DNA of 64,000 nt, from positions 124,001 to 188,000 of the forward strand of contig CBDCGV010000017.1 of NCBI GenBank assembly GCA_965216955.1, written 5' to 3'. A model generated the notes under the pieces. That model saw nothing but the letters and a program-made list of their open reading frames with translations. It was not told the DNA's origin and did no database searches. Made by a program: the position numbers and the translations under genes. Within the stretch, counting starts at the first letter, position 1. Each line of letters begins with the position of its first letter. Shown here one piece after another: positions 51,401 through 57,873 of this stretch. This stretch comes from CBDCGV01 sp965216955 (lineage in GTDB: Bacteria; Bacteroidota; Bacteroidia; Chitinophagales; JADIYW01).

Positions 51401-54400
51401 GGTGCCGTACCGCCTACTACAGTAGCGCATATACTGCCATCCCCTAATCCACAATGCTCATCAATCACTACAATACTCTCTAGGCCAAAGTCGCCACAAT
51501 CAATGCACGTATCAGGACTCGATATCTCAAAGTCCCCAGTTGCCGTACATCCATTCTGATCACTTACCAAAATACCATAGCTATCCGCACTCAAACCAAT
51601 CATGCACGTCTCCTCTCCCTCTTCATAGATCAATGGCAATATACCACTGCCACTCGTTAAACTTATCGTATATGGTGTGCTTCCCCCATTGATCGTAAAG
51701 CAGCCCAAACCATCTTCAGCGCCACATACCGTCTCATCATAAGGAGAAATATCCACATCTAACGTCGCAGGCTCCTCAATAGTAAACACCGTATAACTCT
51801 CACAGCCCAGCTCATCAATCAACAACACATCGTAATCTCCTGCTGGTAAACTATCCAGCACCACAGGACTACCCACATTGATCAAGCCACTGCCCACGCC
51901 AAACACCGTATAACCCAGCGTAGGAAAGTTGCCAGCGGAAACACGCAATTCCACACTACCCGTCTCATAACCATTGCACGTAGCAGGAACAGGAGTCGCC
52001 TCTATTACTGGTCCATCGCTATTGGTCAACGTAACACTTAATGTCGTATCACATAAATCACTGATCGTAATCATATAGACACCAGCCTCTAAACCGCCAG
52101 CACTTGATCCACTAACAAAATCGCCATTAGGACCACTCCAACTATACGTCTCACTACCACTCGTGCCCACCGTGCTAATACTTATACTCCCATTCGCATT
52201 CCCACAACTTGGAAGCACACTGCTCACACTAACACTGTAGTTCACAGGGCCTTCCTCTAAACAGACCTCTTCCAACTCCTCACAGCCATTCGCATCTACT
52301 AGTATCAATGTATAACAATCCTGGGTTAAATCCCCCACTGTTAAATTACCCGTCACCGGAACATTCGCATCCGCAACGATAACACTGCCGTCAGAGCCGT
52401 ATAAATCATATGTGAACGGTGCCGTACCGCCAGTGACCTTATATCCGATCGTACCATTGTCTAAACCACATTCAGATTGCGTCGTATTACCATTATCTAA
52501 AGTCAAATTAGGAGCGCCGATAGCCTCGATCTCATTCTCTCCCATCACCGTACACTCCCCAGTAGCATCCACTACCTCTACTATATATTGTCCGCTCGGT
52601 AAATTATCTATACAGTACTCCGTACCACTCATCGTGATACTGCCTACTACACTGCCACTCACCAAGTCCCTAACCGTATAACTATATGGCGCCGTGCCTC
52701 CTACTACCGTAGCACATAACTCCCCGTCATCACTACCGCAGTGCCCATCCACTACCACTATACTCTCCAGTCCAAATCCATTACAGTCAATACACGTATC
52801 TGGACGCGTAATCGTAAAGTCCCCTACTGCACTACAGCCATTGGCATCCGTAACAAGGATGGCATAGTCCCCAGCTGTTAAGCCAATCATACATCCTTCT
52901 ATTCCCTCTTGATGTAACACAGGAACTATACCACTACCCTCTGTCAATGTTACCACATAAGGTCCCGTACCCCCGGTCACAGTGATACAACCCAAACCAT
53001 CATAAGCATCACAGTCCGTCTCTGCTATCGCCTGGATGTCTACATCGATCTCTTCAGGCTCCGTGATTGTAACTACACTGCTCGCCTCACAGCCCAACTC
53101 ATCGATGACCGTAACTACATAATCACCAGCCTCTAAATCACTCACCGTTATCGTCTGACCGGCCGTCAATACACCGCTCTCTACGCCTTCTACTACATAA
53201 CCTATTAACACAGGCCCACTGTTCGCTGACGCTGCTGTAAACTCAAAAGAGCCCTCATTGCCCCCTATACATACCGCACTACTCAACACACTACTCACTA
53301 GTGAAGGGCCATCACTGTTTATTAATTCTATACTTATTGTCGTATCACAACCTTCATCATCAATGGTAACCGTATAAATACCACTCGAGAGCTCCGTCAA
53401 AGTAGAACCGCCTGGATAGCTGCCCGTAACACCACTCCAACTATACGTCTCATTGCCACTAGCGCCTACGACATTCAACGTAATACTACCATCTGTGTCA
53501 TAACAACTAGGCTCAACCATGCTCACTCCTACACTATAATCTACACCTCCTTCTTCGATACAAAACTCGATAACATCCACACAGCCTGTAGCATCTTCTA
53601 CCTCAGCACTATAACAGCCACCGCCTAAACCGCCTTGAACTAACTCCCCAGCATTGCTCGTAGATTGTAACACCTGGGTCCCTGTTTCATCATATAATGT
53701 AATCGTAAATAAAGACGTTCCATTCAACACTCGAATCGTAACACCACCATCTAAACCGCCACAGCTCGCAGAAATGAAGTCTACGGCACGTACCTCAGGA
53801 GCTCCGTCCTCAACAGCTTCTATCTCATTAGAAGCCGTAGCTATACACTCCCCGGTAGCATCCGTAACACTTACATCATAAATACCCGCAGATAAACCAT
53901 TCACACAGTATAGACTATCCATCTGTGTAACACTGCCCACTACCACACCGCTATTGCGGTTGGTAACCACATAACTATAAGGCGCCGTACCGCCCGTCAG
54001 CTCCACGCAAAACTCCCCATCGCTATCGCCGCAGTGCTCATCATCTACCACCACATCAAAAACATCAAAATCACGGCAGTCTACACAAGGGTCTGGATCT
54101 AAAACTACCTCCCCTTCTGAAACCGTACAACCATTCACATCCGTAACCGTAACCGTATAATTACCTGCTCCTAAACCCGAAATGCACGTCAATTCATTCT
54201 CCATAAATGGCGTAGGGAGTATCCCGACACTCGGACTAATACTCACCACATAAGGTGCCGTACCTCCTTCGGCAGTTAAACAAATCTTGCCATCCAACAC
54301 ACCACAGTAACTAGGACTCACTGGCTCTAACTCCGCACTTAATTCCTCAGGACCCGTAATCTCAAATACACTGCCCGACTGACAGCCAAACTCATCCTCC

Positions 54401-57400
54401 GCATAGACCTCATATACGCCTGTTGCTAAACCACTCAATACTACCGTATCCTCATAATCGATATCCCCCCAGCTAACGCCAGGTACATCGTAACTTAAAA
54501 ATACCGTGCTACCACTAAAAACCAACGTAGCACTGCCCAGCGTGTCTTCTGCGCAGACATTCTCACTGTCTACCGTTATACCAATCTGAGGACCATTCGT
54601 ATTGGGGATATAGATATATAGCGTCGTATCACAGCCACCATCACTGATCGTAACACTATAGTTACCCGCTGCTAAGTTCGTAGGATTATTACCACTCGCA
54701 CTCGTGCCAGCTGGACCCGTCCAGCTATACGTCTCGCTGCCGGAAGCGCCTACTACCGTAAGCAAGATACTACCGTCTGTACTACCACAGCTCGCACTGT
54801 CTACCGTAACGCCCACACTAAAGGCGATACCCCCGTCCTCTATAGTACCGTTCGTGCCTTCCACACAGCCATTCGCATCCGTAACCTCCAAATGATATAT
54901 CCCCGCTGGAAGACCACCAATTTGTACGATATCATTATTAATATTTATTGTTCCACTATATACCACACCATTGACGTCCACCAGCTCATAAGCGATAGGT
55001 AGCTCACCGGAAGTACGGAAACGTACACTGCCATCACTGATCCCATCACAGTCATCTGAACCCTCATCTAAGATGACCACTGAAGGCCCCCCGACCGTCT
55101 CTACAACGATAGGTAAATAGCCAGGACACACACTGTCCCCCTCATCAATCACCTCCACCGTATAACTGCCACTGGACACGCCAGTATTGGTAAACGTCAA
55201 TGATGAGGAACTGCCACTATAGGCTAGCACGCCATTTTCATCTAATAAATTATAACTAAAAGGACCAAAACTACCAGTTACTATCGTTGTCGTCACCGTA
55301 CCATTGTCCGTACCACACAACGACGCATCACTCGCCACATCCTCAATTAAAATTGTGGCCTTCTCCTCCACTGTAAACTCGCTGTCGTGAATACAACCCG
55401 CAAGATCAGTAACTCGAACACTATAAGTCCCCGCGGATAAGCCCGTTAAATCCTCGGACGTAGAACCAAAGCCATTCGGACCCTCCCAGATATAGAAATA
55501 GGCAGGGCGACCACCGGTCACCGTCACATCAATAGAGCCGTCCATATGCGTAACACAGTCCTCGATGTGGCCAATATCGGCGGTCGTCTCCATATCCGTA
55601 GGATTGATAGACAGCTGCTTGGTCACCATATCCACACAGCCCCCATCATTCACCGTCAAAGTAACATTGAACGTACCAAAATTATCATAGCGCAGCCAGA
55701 TTACACTGCTGTCTAAATTTGAATTTACCAGCGTCGCTGGGCTAAAGTCCCAGCTGTAAATAGCCTCCTCACTGGAAAAACCAGTGAAACTCAAGGAAAA
55801 CTCCGCACCCGCACAGATCGTAGGGGGAAATACAAAGTCTGCAACTGGAGGGGGGGAAATAAAGAACGTATCACACGTCTCCTCACCGATACAAGTCGTA
55901 ATCGTATCCTCACCCTGTACACATATCTCAATAGGAATAGGTACAATGCCTCCTAATCCATTGATGCGAATCGTTAAACTGTCCGTACCTTGACCATCGA
56001 TAATCGTCACTAGACCTGGATCGGAAACCGTCCATGTATACACCACATTCGCCTCAGGGTTGTCAATCACATACAACCCGATGTTATCATTGGAAGGACA
56101 AATTGATAATGGACCACTGAAAGTCACATTCACAGGAGAATTATAAATAATCACCTCCGTACTATCAGGGGGAGACGTACACCCGTCTACCGTTACTGTT
56201 GCTACATAATAGCCCGTATCCGATAAACTCACATCCAGCAAGATAGGATCCTCCGTGGTAGAACTGTAGCCGTTAGGACCCGTCCAGAAGTACTGTGCAC
56301 CTAGTATACTAGGGTCTGCATACAACTCGATATTCTCCCCTTCACACACAGGTCCACTATTAGATACTATTGGTGCTGGTGGAATAGGCTTTAATACCAC
56401 CTCCGTACAAGCAACTGGTGATGTACATGTATCCATTGTCCCTACTGTAATCGTAGAAACGGTCAAGCAGTAATCACCCGCTTGTGCTACACTCACCCAA
56501 GGGTCTCGTAAATTGGACGTAAACCCACCAGGACCACTCCATGTATACACATCTGCAATTACATTTGAAAATAACTGTACACTATCTCCAGTACACACTG
56601 GGCCACTGTTGGTAGGTATAGGCTCATCGGGAACCTCGGTAACTTCTACCAAAGTGCAGGCAGATTCTGAGACACAGCCGTTATCATAAGCCACTACACA
56701 GTAATCACCAGCGTCTGTTAATTGGACATTACTTAATATAGGATTGAAAGCCGTGGAACTATAGCCATCAGGACCGCTCCATAGTACACTATCCGTACCA
56801 GCAGCTGTATTGGATTGTAATTGTACATCCGTACCCTCACACTTTGGACTGTTGTCCGTTGGTGCAGGTGTTGCCGGAATAGGATAAATTATCACCGTTG
56901 TCGCTACCGATGTATCGGAAGTACAACCATCTATAGTGATCGTCGCCACATAATCACCAGCATTTGCCAAAACAGCACCAATGATCACAGGATTTTGATC
57001 CGTTGAATTATAATTATCCGGACCACTCCATCTATAAATAGCACCACTCACCGTAGGACTCGCAAACAATTGTAAATCTTCCCCCTCACATAAAGGTCCG
57101 TTGTTCGTAACTATAGGCGCTGAAGGTATAGGCTTCAGTATTACCTCCGTGCAACCGGCAGGGGAGGTACAATCATCAATCGTGATTTGTAAACAGTAAT
57201 CTCCTGCTGCTGCTGCAGGCACCCAAGGATTCATTAATGTCGAACTATAACCCCCAGGTCCACTCCAACTGAAACTATCCGCAAAGGCATTTGCAAATAA
57301 CTGCACACTGTCCCCAGCACAAATAGGACCACTGTTACTTGGCAGCGGGGGATCTGGAATCTCTGTAACTTCTACTAATGTACAACCAGGCGCAGAGGCA

Positions 57401-57873
57401 CAGCCATTATCATACGCCACCACGCAGTAATCACCAGCATCTTGTAAGGTAACATTACTAAGCAGTGGATTTAAGGTCGTTGAACTATAACCATCAGGAC
57501 CACTCCACACTACACTATCCGTGCCTGCGGCCGCATTCGCCGTCAATTGTATATCTTCCCCCTCACACTGTGGACTATCGTCCGTAGGGGTTGGAGTTGC
57601 TGGAATTGGATGGATTACCACCGTCGTAGGAGCAGAGGAAGGAGATGGACAACCGTTGATAGAGATCACCACCGTATAATTACCAGCATGTGCCGCGATC
57701 GTAGCGCCGATTACCACTGGATTCTGATCCGTAGAACTATAACCATTAGGACCACTCCACGTATACGTCGCTCCACTCACCGTAGGAGAAGCAAATAATT
57801 GTAAATCTTCCCCCTCACATAAAGCGCTATTATTCGTAGCTACTGGAGCTGATGGAACCGGATAAATTACCAC
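36463..57873 (-). CDS. giant T9SS-exported adhesin, main part (C-terminal 7,136 residues)
   Basis: A 21-kb reading frame, nominally from a GTG at 57873; the frame is already open from 57912, and the natural beginning is the separate upstream frame at 59296, lost by a single-base shift near 57907. From N- to C-terminus it holds Ig-like repeats (7 of 10), a PKD domain (about 55610-55845), SprB-type repeats (47.6-55.6 kb), ten DTI-type modules with three interleaved SdrD_B-like domains (43.7-47.6 kb), five 51-residue, twenty-four 43-residue and several 90-residue repeats, a large non-repeated domain (about 38950-39500), a cadherin-like/Big_9-type domain (36767-37076) and the T9SS type-B C-terminal domain. 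It would be a secreted fibrous adhesin of SprB kind. Codon and base use are markedly richer in G/C than flanking operons. Confidence 0.9.
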   Translation of the reverse strand: MVIYPVPSAPVATNNSALCEGEDLQLFASPTVSGATYTWSGPNGYSSTDQNPVVIGATIAAHAGNYTVVISINGCPSPSSAPTTVVIHPIPATPTPTDDSPQCEGEDIQLTANAAAGTDSVVWSGPDGYSSTTLNPLLSNVTLQDAGDYCVVAYDNGCASAPGCTLVEVTEIPDPPLPSNSGPICAGDSVQLFANAFADSFSWSGPGGYSSTLMNPWVPAAAAGDYCLQITIDDCTSPAGCTEVILKPIPSAPIVTNNGPLCEGEDLQLFASPTVSGAIYRWSGPDNYNSTDQNPVIIGAVLANAGDYVATITIDGCTSDTSVATTVIIYPIPATPAPTDNSPKCEGTDVQLQSNTAAGTDSVLWSGPDGYSSTAFNPILSNVQLTDAGDYCVVAYDNGCVSESACTLVEVTEVPDEPIPTNSGPVCTGDSVQLFSNVIADVYTWSGPGGFTSNLRDPWVSVAQAGDYCLTVSTITVGTMDTCTSPVACTEVVLKPIPPAPIVSNSGPVCEGENIELYADPSILGAQYFWTGPNGYSSTTEDPILLDVSLSDTGYYVATVTVDGCTSPPDSTEVIIYNSPVNVTFSGPLSICPSNDNIGLYVIDNPEANVVYTWTVSDPGLVTIIDGQGTDSLTIRINGLGGIVPIPIEICVQGEDTITTCIGEETCDTFFISPPPVADFVFPPTICAGAEFSLSFTGFSSEEAIYSWDFSPATLVNSNLDSSVIWLRYDNFGTFNVTLTVNDGGCVDMVTKQLSINPTDMETTADIGHIEDCVTHMDGSIDVTVTGGRPAYFYIWEGPNGFGSTSEDLTGLSAGTYSVRVTDLAGCIHDSEFTVEEKATILIEDVASDASLCGTDNGTVTTTIVTGSFGPFSYNLLDENGVLAYSGSSSSLTFTNTGVSSGSYTVEVIDEGDSVCPGYLPIVVETVGGPSVVILDEGSDDCDGISDGSVRFRTSGELPIAYELVDVNGVVYSGTININNDIVQIGGLPAGIYHLEVTDANGCVEGTNGTIEDGGIAFSVGVTVDSASCGSTDGSILLTVVGASGSETYSWTGPAGTSASGNNPTNLAAGNYSVTISDGGCDTTLYIYIPNTNGPQIGITVDSENVCAEDTLGSATLVFSGSTVFLSYDVPGVSWGDIDYEDTVVLSGLATGVYEVYAEDEFGCQSGSVFEITGPEELSAELEPVSPSYCGVLDGKICLTAEGGTAPYVVSISPSVGILPTPFMENELTCISGLGAGNYTVTVTDVNGCTVSEGEVVLDPDPCVDCRDFDVFDVVVDDEHCGDSDGEFCVELTGGTAPYSYVVTNRNSGVVVGSVTQMDSLYCVNGLSAGIYDVSVTDATGECIATASNEIEAVEDGAPEVRAVDFISASCGGLDGGVTIRVLNGTSLFTITLYDETGTQVLQSTSNAGELVQGGLGGGCYSAEVEDATGCVDVIEFCIEEGGVDYSVGVSMVEPSCYDTDGSITLNVVGASGNETYSWSGVTGSYPGGSTLTELSSGIYTVTIDDEGCDTTISIELINSDGPSLVSSVLSSAVCIGGNEGSFEFTAASANSGPVLIGYVVEGVESGVLTAGQTITVSDLEAGDYVVTVIDELGCEASSVVTITEPEEIDVDIQAIAETDCDAYDGLGCITVTGGTGPYVVTLTEGSGIVPVLHQEGIEGCMIGLTAGDYAILVTDANGCSAVGDFTITRPDTCIDCNGFGLESIVVVDGHCGSDDGELCATVVGGTAPYSYTVRDLVSGSVVGSITMSGTEYCIDNLPSGQYIVEVVDATGECTVMGENEIEAIGAPNLTLDNGNTTQSECGLDNGTIGYKVTGGTAPFTYDLYGSDGSVIVADANVPVTGNLTVGDLTQDCYTLILVDANGCEELEEVCLEEGPVNYSVSVSSVLPSCGNANGSISISTVGTSGSETYSWSGPNGDFVSGSSAGGLEAGVYMITISDLCDTTLSVTLTNSDGPVIEATPVPATCNGYETGSVELRVSAGNFPTLGYTVFGVGSGLINVGSPVVLDSLPAGDYDVLLIDELGCESYTVFTIEEPATLDVDISPYDETVCGAEDGLGCFTINGGSTPYTISLTSGSGILPLIYEEGEETCMIGLSADSYGILVSDQNGCTATGDFEISSPDTCIDCGDFGLESIVVIDEHCGLGDGSICATVVGGTAPYSYTVTDLGSGSVVGSITMSGTEYCIEDLPSGQYVVEVVDATGECIVMGENEIEAIGAPNLISTGTVTSSDCGASNGSFGYIVSGGTAPYSYNLYDAEGNAIITNGLVPLSGSLAAGGLSSGCYTLVLSDGNGCEEIEEVCIEEGGVDYLVTASPLPPSCGNNDGSIILNVVGTSGNETYEWSGPSGVFSATTLATNLSSGLYTILIDDEGCDTMLTVSLPSSDGPTVSGVSVATSCNGSETGSITLTAGNGNTPVIGYVVFGVGSGPISAGVPVLIDSLAGGDYDVLVIDERGCEGYTTVTVEEPTTIDIDVSPTSETDCDASDGLSCLTINGGVGPYVVNIVSGSGIVPPLFTEGFENCLIGLTGGDYDISVTDVNGCGAMASFVIDSPNPDSCIDCNGFGLQSIVVEDEHCGEGDGVLCATVNGGTAPYSYTVTDLGSGSVVGSITMPSTEYCISNLGSGQYVVEVVDATGDCMVSGENEIETIGAPDLVDNGNTADTDCGLETGRLGYMVTGGEAPFTYSVYSSDGSAIVTNANVPVTGNLTVGDLGADCYTLILEDANGCQEVEEVCIEERGVDYTVLTSSTTSSCGQSSGSITVNIVGASGGVTSSWSGPLGDFTVVGNTANNLLAGIYTIVIDDGGCDTVVTVVVDNSDGPTVSSVVTDVSCNGGETGSVDLTGTAGSAPLLGYVVFGEGSGSMSDGVPETLTGLSAGTYEVLIKDELGCDGYGVFTVEEPPTLDVDIAPQEESACDVFDGESCITINGGAAPYTVSLAGGTGIVPVSFTEGQEDCIFGLNEGSYDLIVLDNNGCNALGSFAIDGPDVCIQCDDFGLESIVVEDEACGVSNGTLCATVSGGTAPYTYTVTDLASGTIVGTTTMMGTEYCLAQLAAGQYTVVVSDASGNCTVQGENEIESIVSPGLILTDNGNSLPSECGLDNGELGYLVNGGTPPYTFDLYISGVGTPLVENSNVPLTGNLTVGDLAPACYTLILEDANGCLAIENVCVEEEGIDYTVSVTTTAPTCGNTDGEIVLTTSGLSGSETYSWTGPDGAFIAGAVASNLPGGIYMVSIEDEGCDTTLTVVLSNSDGPMVSAVLDADASCQGMEDGVITITGTAGSAMLNGFAISGVASGSITDGVPMRFNGLAADVYTVVVVDVSGCTGFGQVTVGEPTTLDVDIAMQQTSDCDLLDGGACITVTGGTANYTVSLTPNTGTVPSEFTENIEGCITDLGVGTYSILIADSNSCSTTSEFTVTAPNCPRPDTIRFTLPLDEVLTSCDDTLENDAVAPFASTELCDPSETSSIYGSWVATDDACLTYTSNDSIVGNGLDTICVVTTDSMGNRDTTIFISTITPLIDTVTVTIPQEDSDTVCVEHEIGFGGGDFLTTLCDGSTTGSSRYGDWLVLDDCIVYNTNDLPGNGLDTICVLTYDSSLMMYDTSIVIINIPSVVDTIWYELPVEDSITVCDDVFENGVSMADASWLCSGGTVGSKAPWGSYIVDPAGCITYYSEMTVGRYVDTICVVTYDSTEMTYDTTYFIPTITPVIDTITITLLQDAIDTICFSTEAGFGVGDVSTTLCAGGTTDNSIYGDWSVLSVDCLEYSSNDLPGTGVDTICVLTYDSSLMMYDTTIVIVNITPILDTISFELNVLDSATVCDMVFENGVETASASWLCTGGTMGISAPWGTFVTAPAGCLTFYSATTVGRAVDTICVVTIDSANMTFDTTYFIPTIVPAPDTVIVTIPQYETDTVCGSHENGFTAIGSLTTLCDGTTSGSSPEGAWTLVDDCLVYTADNEPGEGVDTVCVLSYDSSLQMYDTTIVIVNVPRTHDTIYFELPTDSTITVCDLELENSVDNVFTTQLCDPFDRSSDYAEWFATNEGCLTYSSGSISGDYLDTICVITVDDNGETDTTMFISSITPRGNIGDYAWEDFNRNGIQNGSEQGIEGVSVSLLNVSTGMIIGSTTTDSTGYYLFSNVAKGDYVVLFDVSTNAGGLGYESTLQDVGLDSLDSDVNSTGATDTFSFDAANGDDLTIDAGFFIPEEVDTLYLSLGVNQMYMLCDSVLENGVSGPTTTVLCDAGTVSSTYGSWSVSEVGCLTYTSNMLIGDYVDTICVTTTGVIGNIDTTIFIVTILPTADIGDYVWEDENADGVQEVTEIGISGVYVYLISSATGDTLAIDTTDGTGGYLFEEVIGGDYIVAVDASGTGQDYLYSPQDATADSLDSDVNSMTGQTAPFTFDPLTGDDLTLDAGLYIAPDPVDTIYVVMLEDSVISVCDSMLENGVSGLTTTSLCGSGATSSTYGSWLVNESGCLTYNSGSLSGDYVDTICVSTEDVSGNGDTTIFIITILPTARLGDYVWHDLDRDGIQEAGEPGIEDIRVYLLDGVTGDTLRSTQTDMSGFYLFGNVLSGDYALLFDADPTGVPYKATLQDATVDSLDSDIDTLTGQTVAFNFDPLGGADLTIDAGFYDPRLPADTVYFSLLIDSVITVCDSMLENNVDGFSTTQLCDPLANSSIYGNWFAVDTGCLIYSSNLLGGAYLDTICVVTIDQEGDVDTTIFISTIYCDTIYASVDSTICEGESVTIGSSVFTTTGTTITTLTQSNGCDSVVTLNLTVNEIDSIAVDSTICEGESVTIGSSVFTTTGTTITTLTQSNGCDSVVTLNLTVNEIDSIAVDSTICEGESVTIGSSVFTTTGTTITTLTQSNGCDSVVTLNLTVNEIDSIAVDSTICEGESVTIGSSVFTTTGTTITTLTQSNGCDSVVTLNLTVNEIDSIAVDSTICEGESVTIGSSVFTTTGTTITTLTQSNGCDSVVTLNLTVNEIDSIAVIVETCNAADTGSTVEVLAQTNGCDSVVTTITVLLPTATSTVNATTCDSLEVGTVIDTLVGGASNGCDSIVTTITTLLPTATSTVNATTCNPLEEGTSIDTLVGGASNGCDSIVTTITTLLPTATSTVNATTCDQSEVGTTIDTLVGGASNGCDSIVTTITTLLPTATSTVNATTCIANEAGTVIDTLVGGAANGCDSIVTTITTLLPTATSTVNATTCDPSEAGLTIDTLVGGAANGCDSIVTTITTLLPTATSTVNLTTCDLSEAGTVIDTLVGGAANGCDSIVTTITTLLPTATSTVNATTCDPSEEGTVIDTLVGGASNGCDSIVTTVTALLPTATSTVNLTTCIASEAGTVIDTLVGGAANGCDSIVTTVTTLLPTSTSTVNLTTCDPSEEGTVIDTLVGGASNGCDSIVTTVTTLLPTATSIVNLTTCDPSEEGTVIDTLAGGAANGCDSIVTTVTALLPTATSTVNLTTCDPSEEGTVIDTLVGGAANGCDSIVTTVTALLPTATSTVNLTTCDPSEAGTIIDTLVGGASNGCDSIVTTVTTLLPTATSTVNATTCDPSEEGTVIDTLVGGASNGCDSIVTTVTTLLPTATSTVNATTCDPSEAGTVIDTLVGGASNGCDSIVTTVTTLLPTATSTVNLTTCDPSEAGTVIDTLAGGASNGCDSIVTTVTTLLPTATSTVNATTCDPAEAGTVIDTLVGGASNGCDSIVTTVTTLLPTATSTVNATTCDPAEAGTVIDTLVGGASNGCDSIVTTVTTLLPTATSTVNATTCDPSEAGTVIDTLVGGASNGCDSIVTTVTTLLPTATSTVNLTTCDPSEAGTVIDTLAGGASNGCDSIVTTVTTLLPTAISTVNATTCDPAEEGTVIDTLVGGASNGCDSIVTTVTTLLPTATSTVNATTCDPSEEGTVIDTLVGGASNGCDSIVTTVTTLLPTATSTVNATTCDPAEVGTVIDTLVGGASNGCDSIVTTMTTLLPTATSTVNATTCDPSEEGTVIDTLIGGASNGCDSIVTTVTTLLPTATSTVNATTCDPAEVGTEVDTIVGGAANGCDSIVTTITTLRDQVDVTIVPGDTTICPGSEVTLNANSTTAIGYLWSTGDLVSSITESPLVTTTYIVGVINSAGCLDSDTMTITVDSTLCIDCLDLPDSATVTCDPVTETGDYCLSMPFGEFVGYDLYIDGEIQLDLPFICDIDTSVRYEFRDAIADGDYIGDDFFVVRWMINGVDVADPNFNYSTLTELTTYMQTMDPAGNWTLVNGNSIEGGRNANDYGVMEIFVPATGIALELFELRLQSEGTLIENLSSGCHWITLVDKDSPECMDSVYVCVECAEIDTIPIIVAPTADTLGLCLGTTFDFTSPITSGTVCGQGSNATVTADNTECIELVINNVPLTENDTLCVEHCSGASCETTIIVLIPEEVITVDTIYRDVLPTDTVIEVCVSSELDIDGPLTSGTVCGQGANSTATADTTECVSISINSAPLTSNNTLCVVHCNDTDCDTTIIILIPEDPITVDTIYRDVLPTDTMIEVCVTSGLDIAGPLTSGTVCGQGANSTATADTTECVAISINSAPLTSNNTLCVVHCNDTDCDTTIVVLVPVNPITVDTIYRDVLPTDTVIEVCVSSELDIDGPLTSGTVCGQGANSTATADTTECVSISINSAPLTSNNTLCVVHCNDTDCDTTIIVLIPEEVITVDTIYRDVLPTDTVIEVCVTSGLDIAGPLTSSTVCGQGINSTATADTTECVSISINSAPLTSNNTLCVVHCNDTECDTTIIILRPAVEIDTIYIPVGNNPLIDTCLDATIVELTAPFDSAVVCEDDTIVTLMVDSDDACITLMIDDPADFRGVNTSCVVHCVDGLCDTTIIIAIKPVTDTIITPDTVLCLDDVIDLPGSITSTVICDQGTADTLVFNDGLGCDNGVVVAPTDRTDTLQLCVIHCDASLGLCDTTIIVVLPEEDRPEAVNDEVVTTFNTPVTIPVPTNDISGDTIIVIGVLDPTSGDLLPTTTTVNGGTAVINPDGTITYTPATDFEGVDSFQYVICDESADTSLCGPNDVDTAWVFITIGACEITQVITPNADGFNETFYIPCVEGRENVELIIFNRWGNEVYRCSDYENVNDPLTGWDGTYMERPLPDGVYYYILRWNEGLQRQALSSFITLQR
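36466..36757 (-). other. T9SS type-B C-terminal sorting domain (gliding-motility-associated CTD)
   Basis: The last ~97 residues contain ITPNADGFNETFYIPC, LIIFNRWGNEVYR, GWDGTY and LPDGVYYYILRW, the hallmark order of the CHU_C/type-B C-terminal domain. Proteins with it are exported by the type IX system and usually need a PorP/SprF partner, which is encoded next door. Confidence 0.95.
37610..38940 (-). repeat. 270-bp (90-residue) tandem repeats, about five copies
   Basis: Identical landmarks, for example the segment encoding VLPTDTVIEVCV, recur at a spacing of 270 bases (about 37830, 38100, 38370, 38640). Each unit encodes LTSGTVCGQG, TADTTEC, APLTSNNTLCVVHC and CDTTI, with about five cysteines. 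Central units are almost identical; the outer ones have diverged. Confidence 0.9.
39745..42900 (-). repeat. 129-bp (43-residue) tandem repeats, 24 copies plus one divergent
   Basis: I counted 24 units of the pattern [A/L]TTCDPxExGTVIDTLVGGAxNGCDSIVTT, each 43 residues, preceded by one divergent unit. Differences are confined to a few positions (A/L at 1, DPSEE/DPSEA/DPAEA, LVGG/LAGG, S/A before NGC). Each unit has two cysteines. The antisense strand is open over most of the array because the unit is a multiple of three. Confidence 0.95.
42940..43735 (-). repeat. 153-bp (51-residue) tandem repeats, five copies, nearly identical
   Basis: Five copies encode STICEGESVTIGSSVFTTTG, LTQSNGCDSVVTL and NLTVNEIDSIAV. 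The copies differ at only a few bases, which means very recent duplication or ongoing homogenisation. The unit shares the NGCDSxV core with the 129-bp repeats and may be their ancestor. Confidence 0.95.
43740..47640 (-). repeat. ten DTI-type modules, the last three alternating with SdrD_B-like domains
   Basis: Each ~95-residue module begins D-T-[IV]-x-[FVY]-x-[LI], has a CD-x-x-[LF]-E-N or CxxHExGF segment, then TxLCDxxTxSSxYGxW, CLxYxSN, DTICVxTxD and DTTIFI. I do not recognise a named family. Three copies near the C-terminal side are followed by SdrD_B-like domains (about 45285-45655, 44640-45010 and 43995-44360; IGDYxWEDxNxxGIQ, GxYLFxNV, LDSDVNS), which bind calcium in staphylococcal Sdr proteins. 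Confidence 0.8.
47640..55610 (-). repeat. SprB-type repeats in ~1.29-kb higher-order units
   Basis: About 30 repeats of ~85 residues show the SprB pattern CGxxDGxxxxxxxGGxxPYxYxxxxxxxGxxxxxxxxxxLxxGxYxVxVxDxxGC. Five of them form a higher-order unit marked by C-[IVD]-x-C-x-x-F-G-L-x-S-I-V-V; those markers occur near 48905, 50190, 51480, 52780 and 54065, about 1,290 bases apart. An older, more diverged set occupies 54.1-55.6 kb. Confidence 0.9.
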
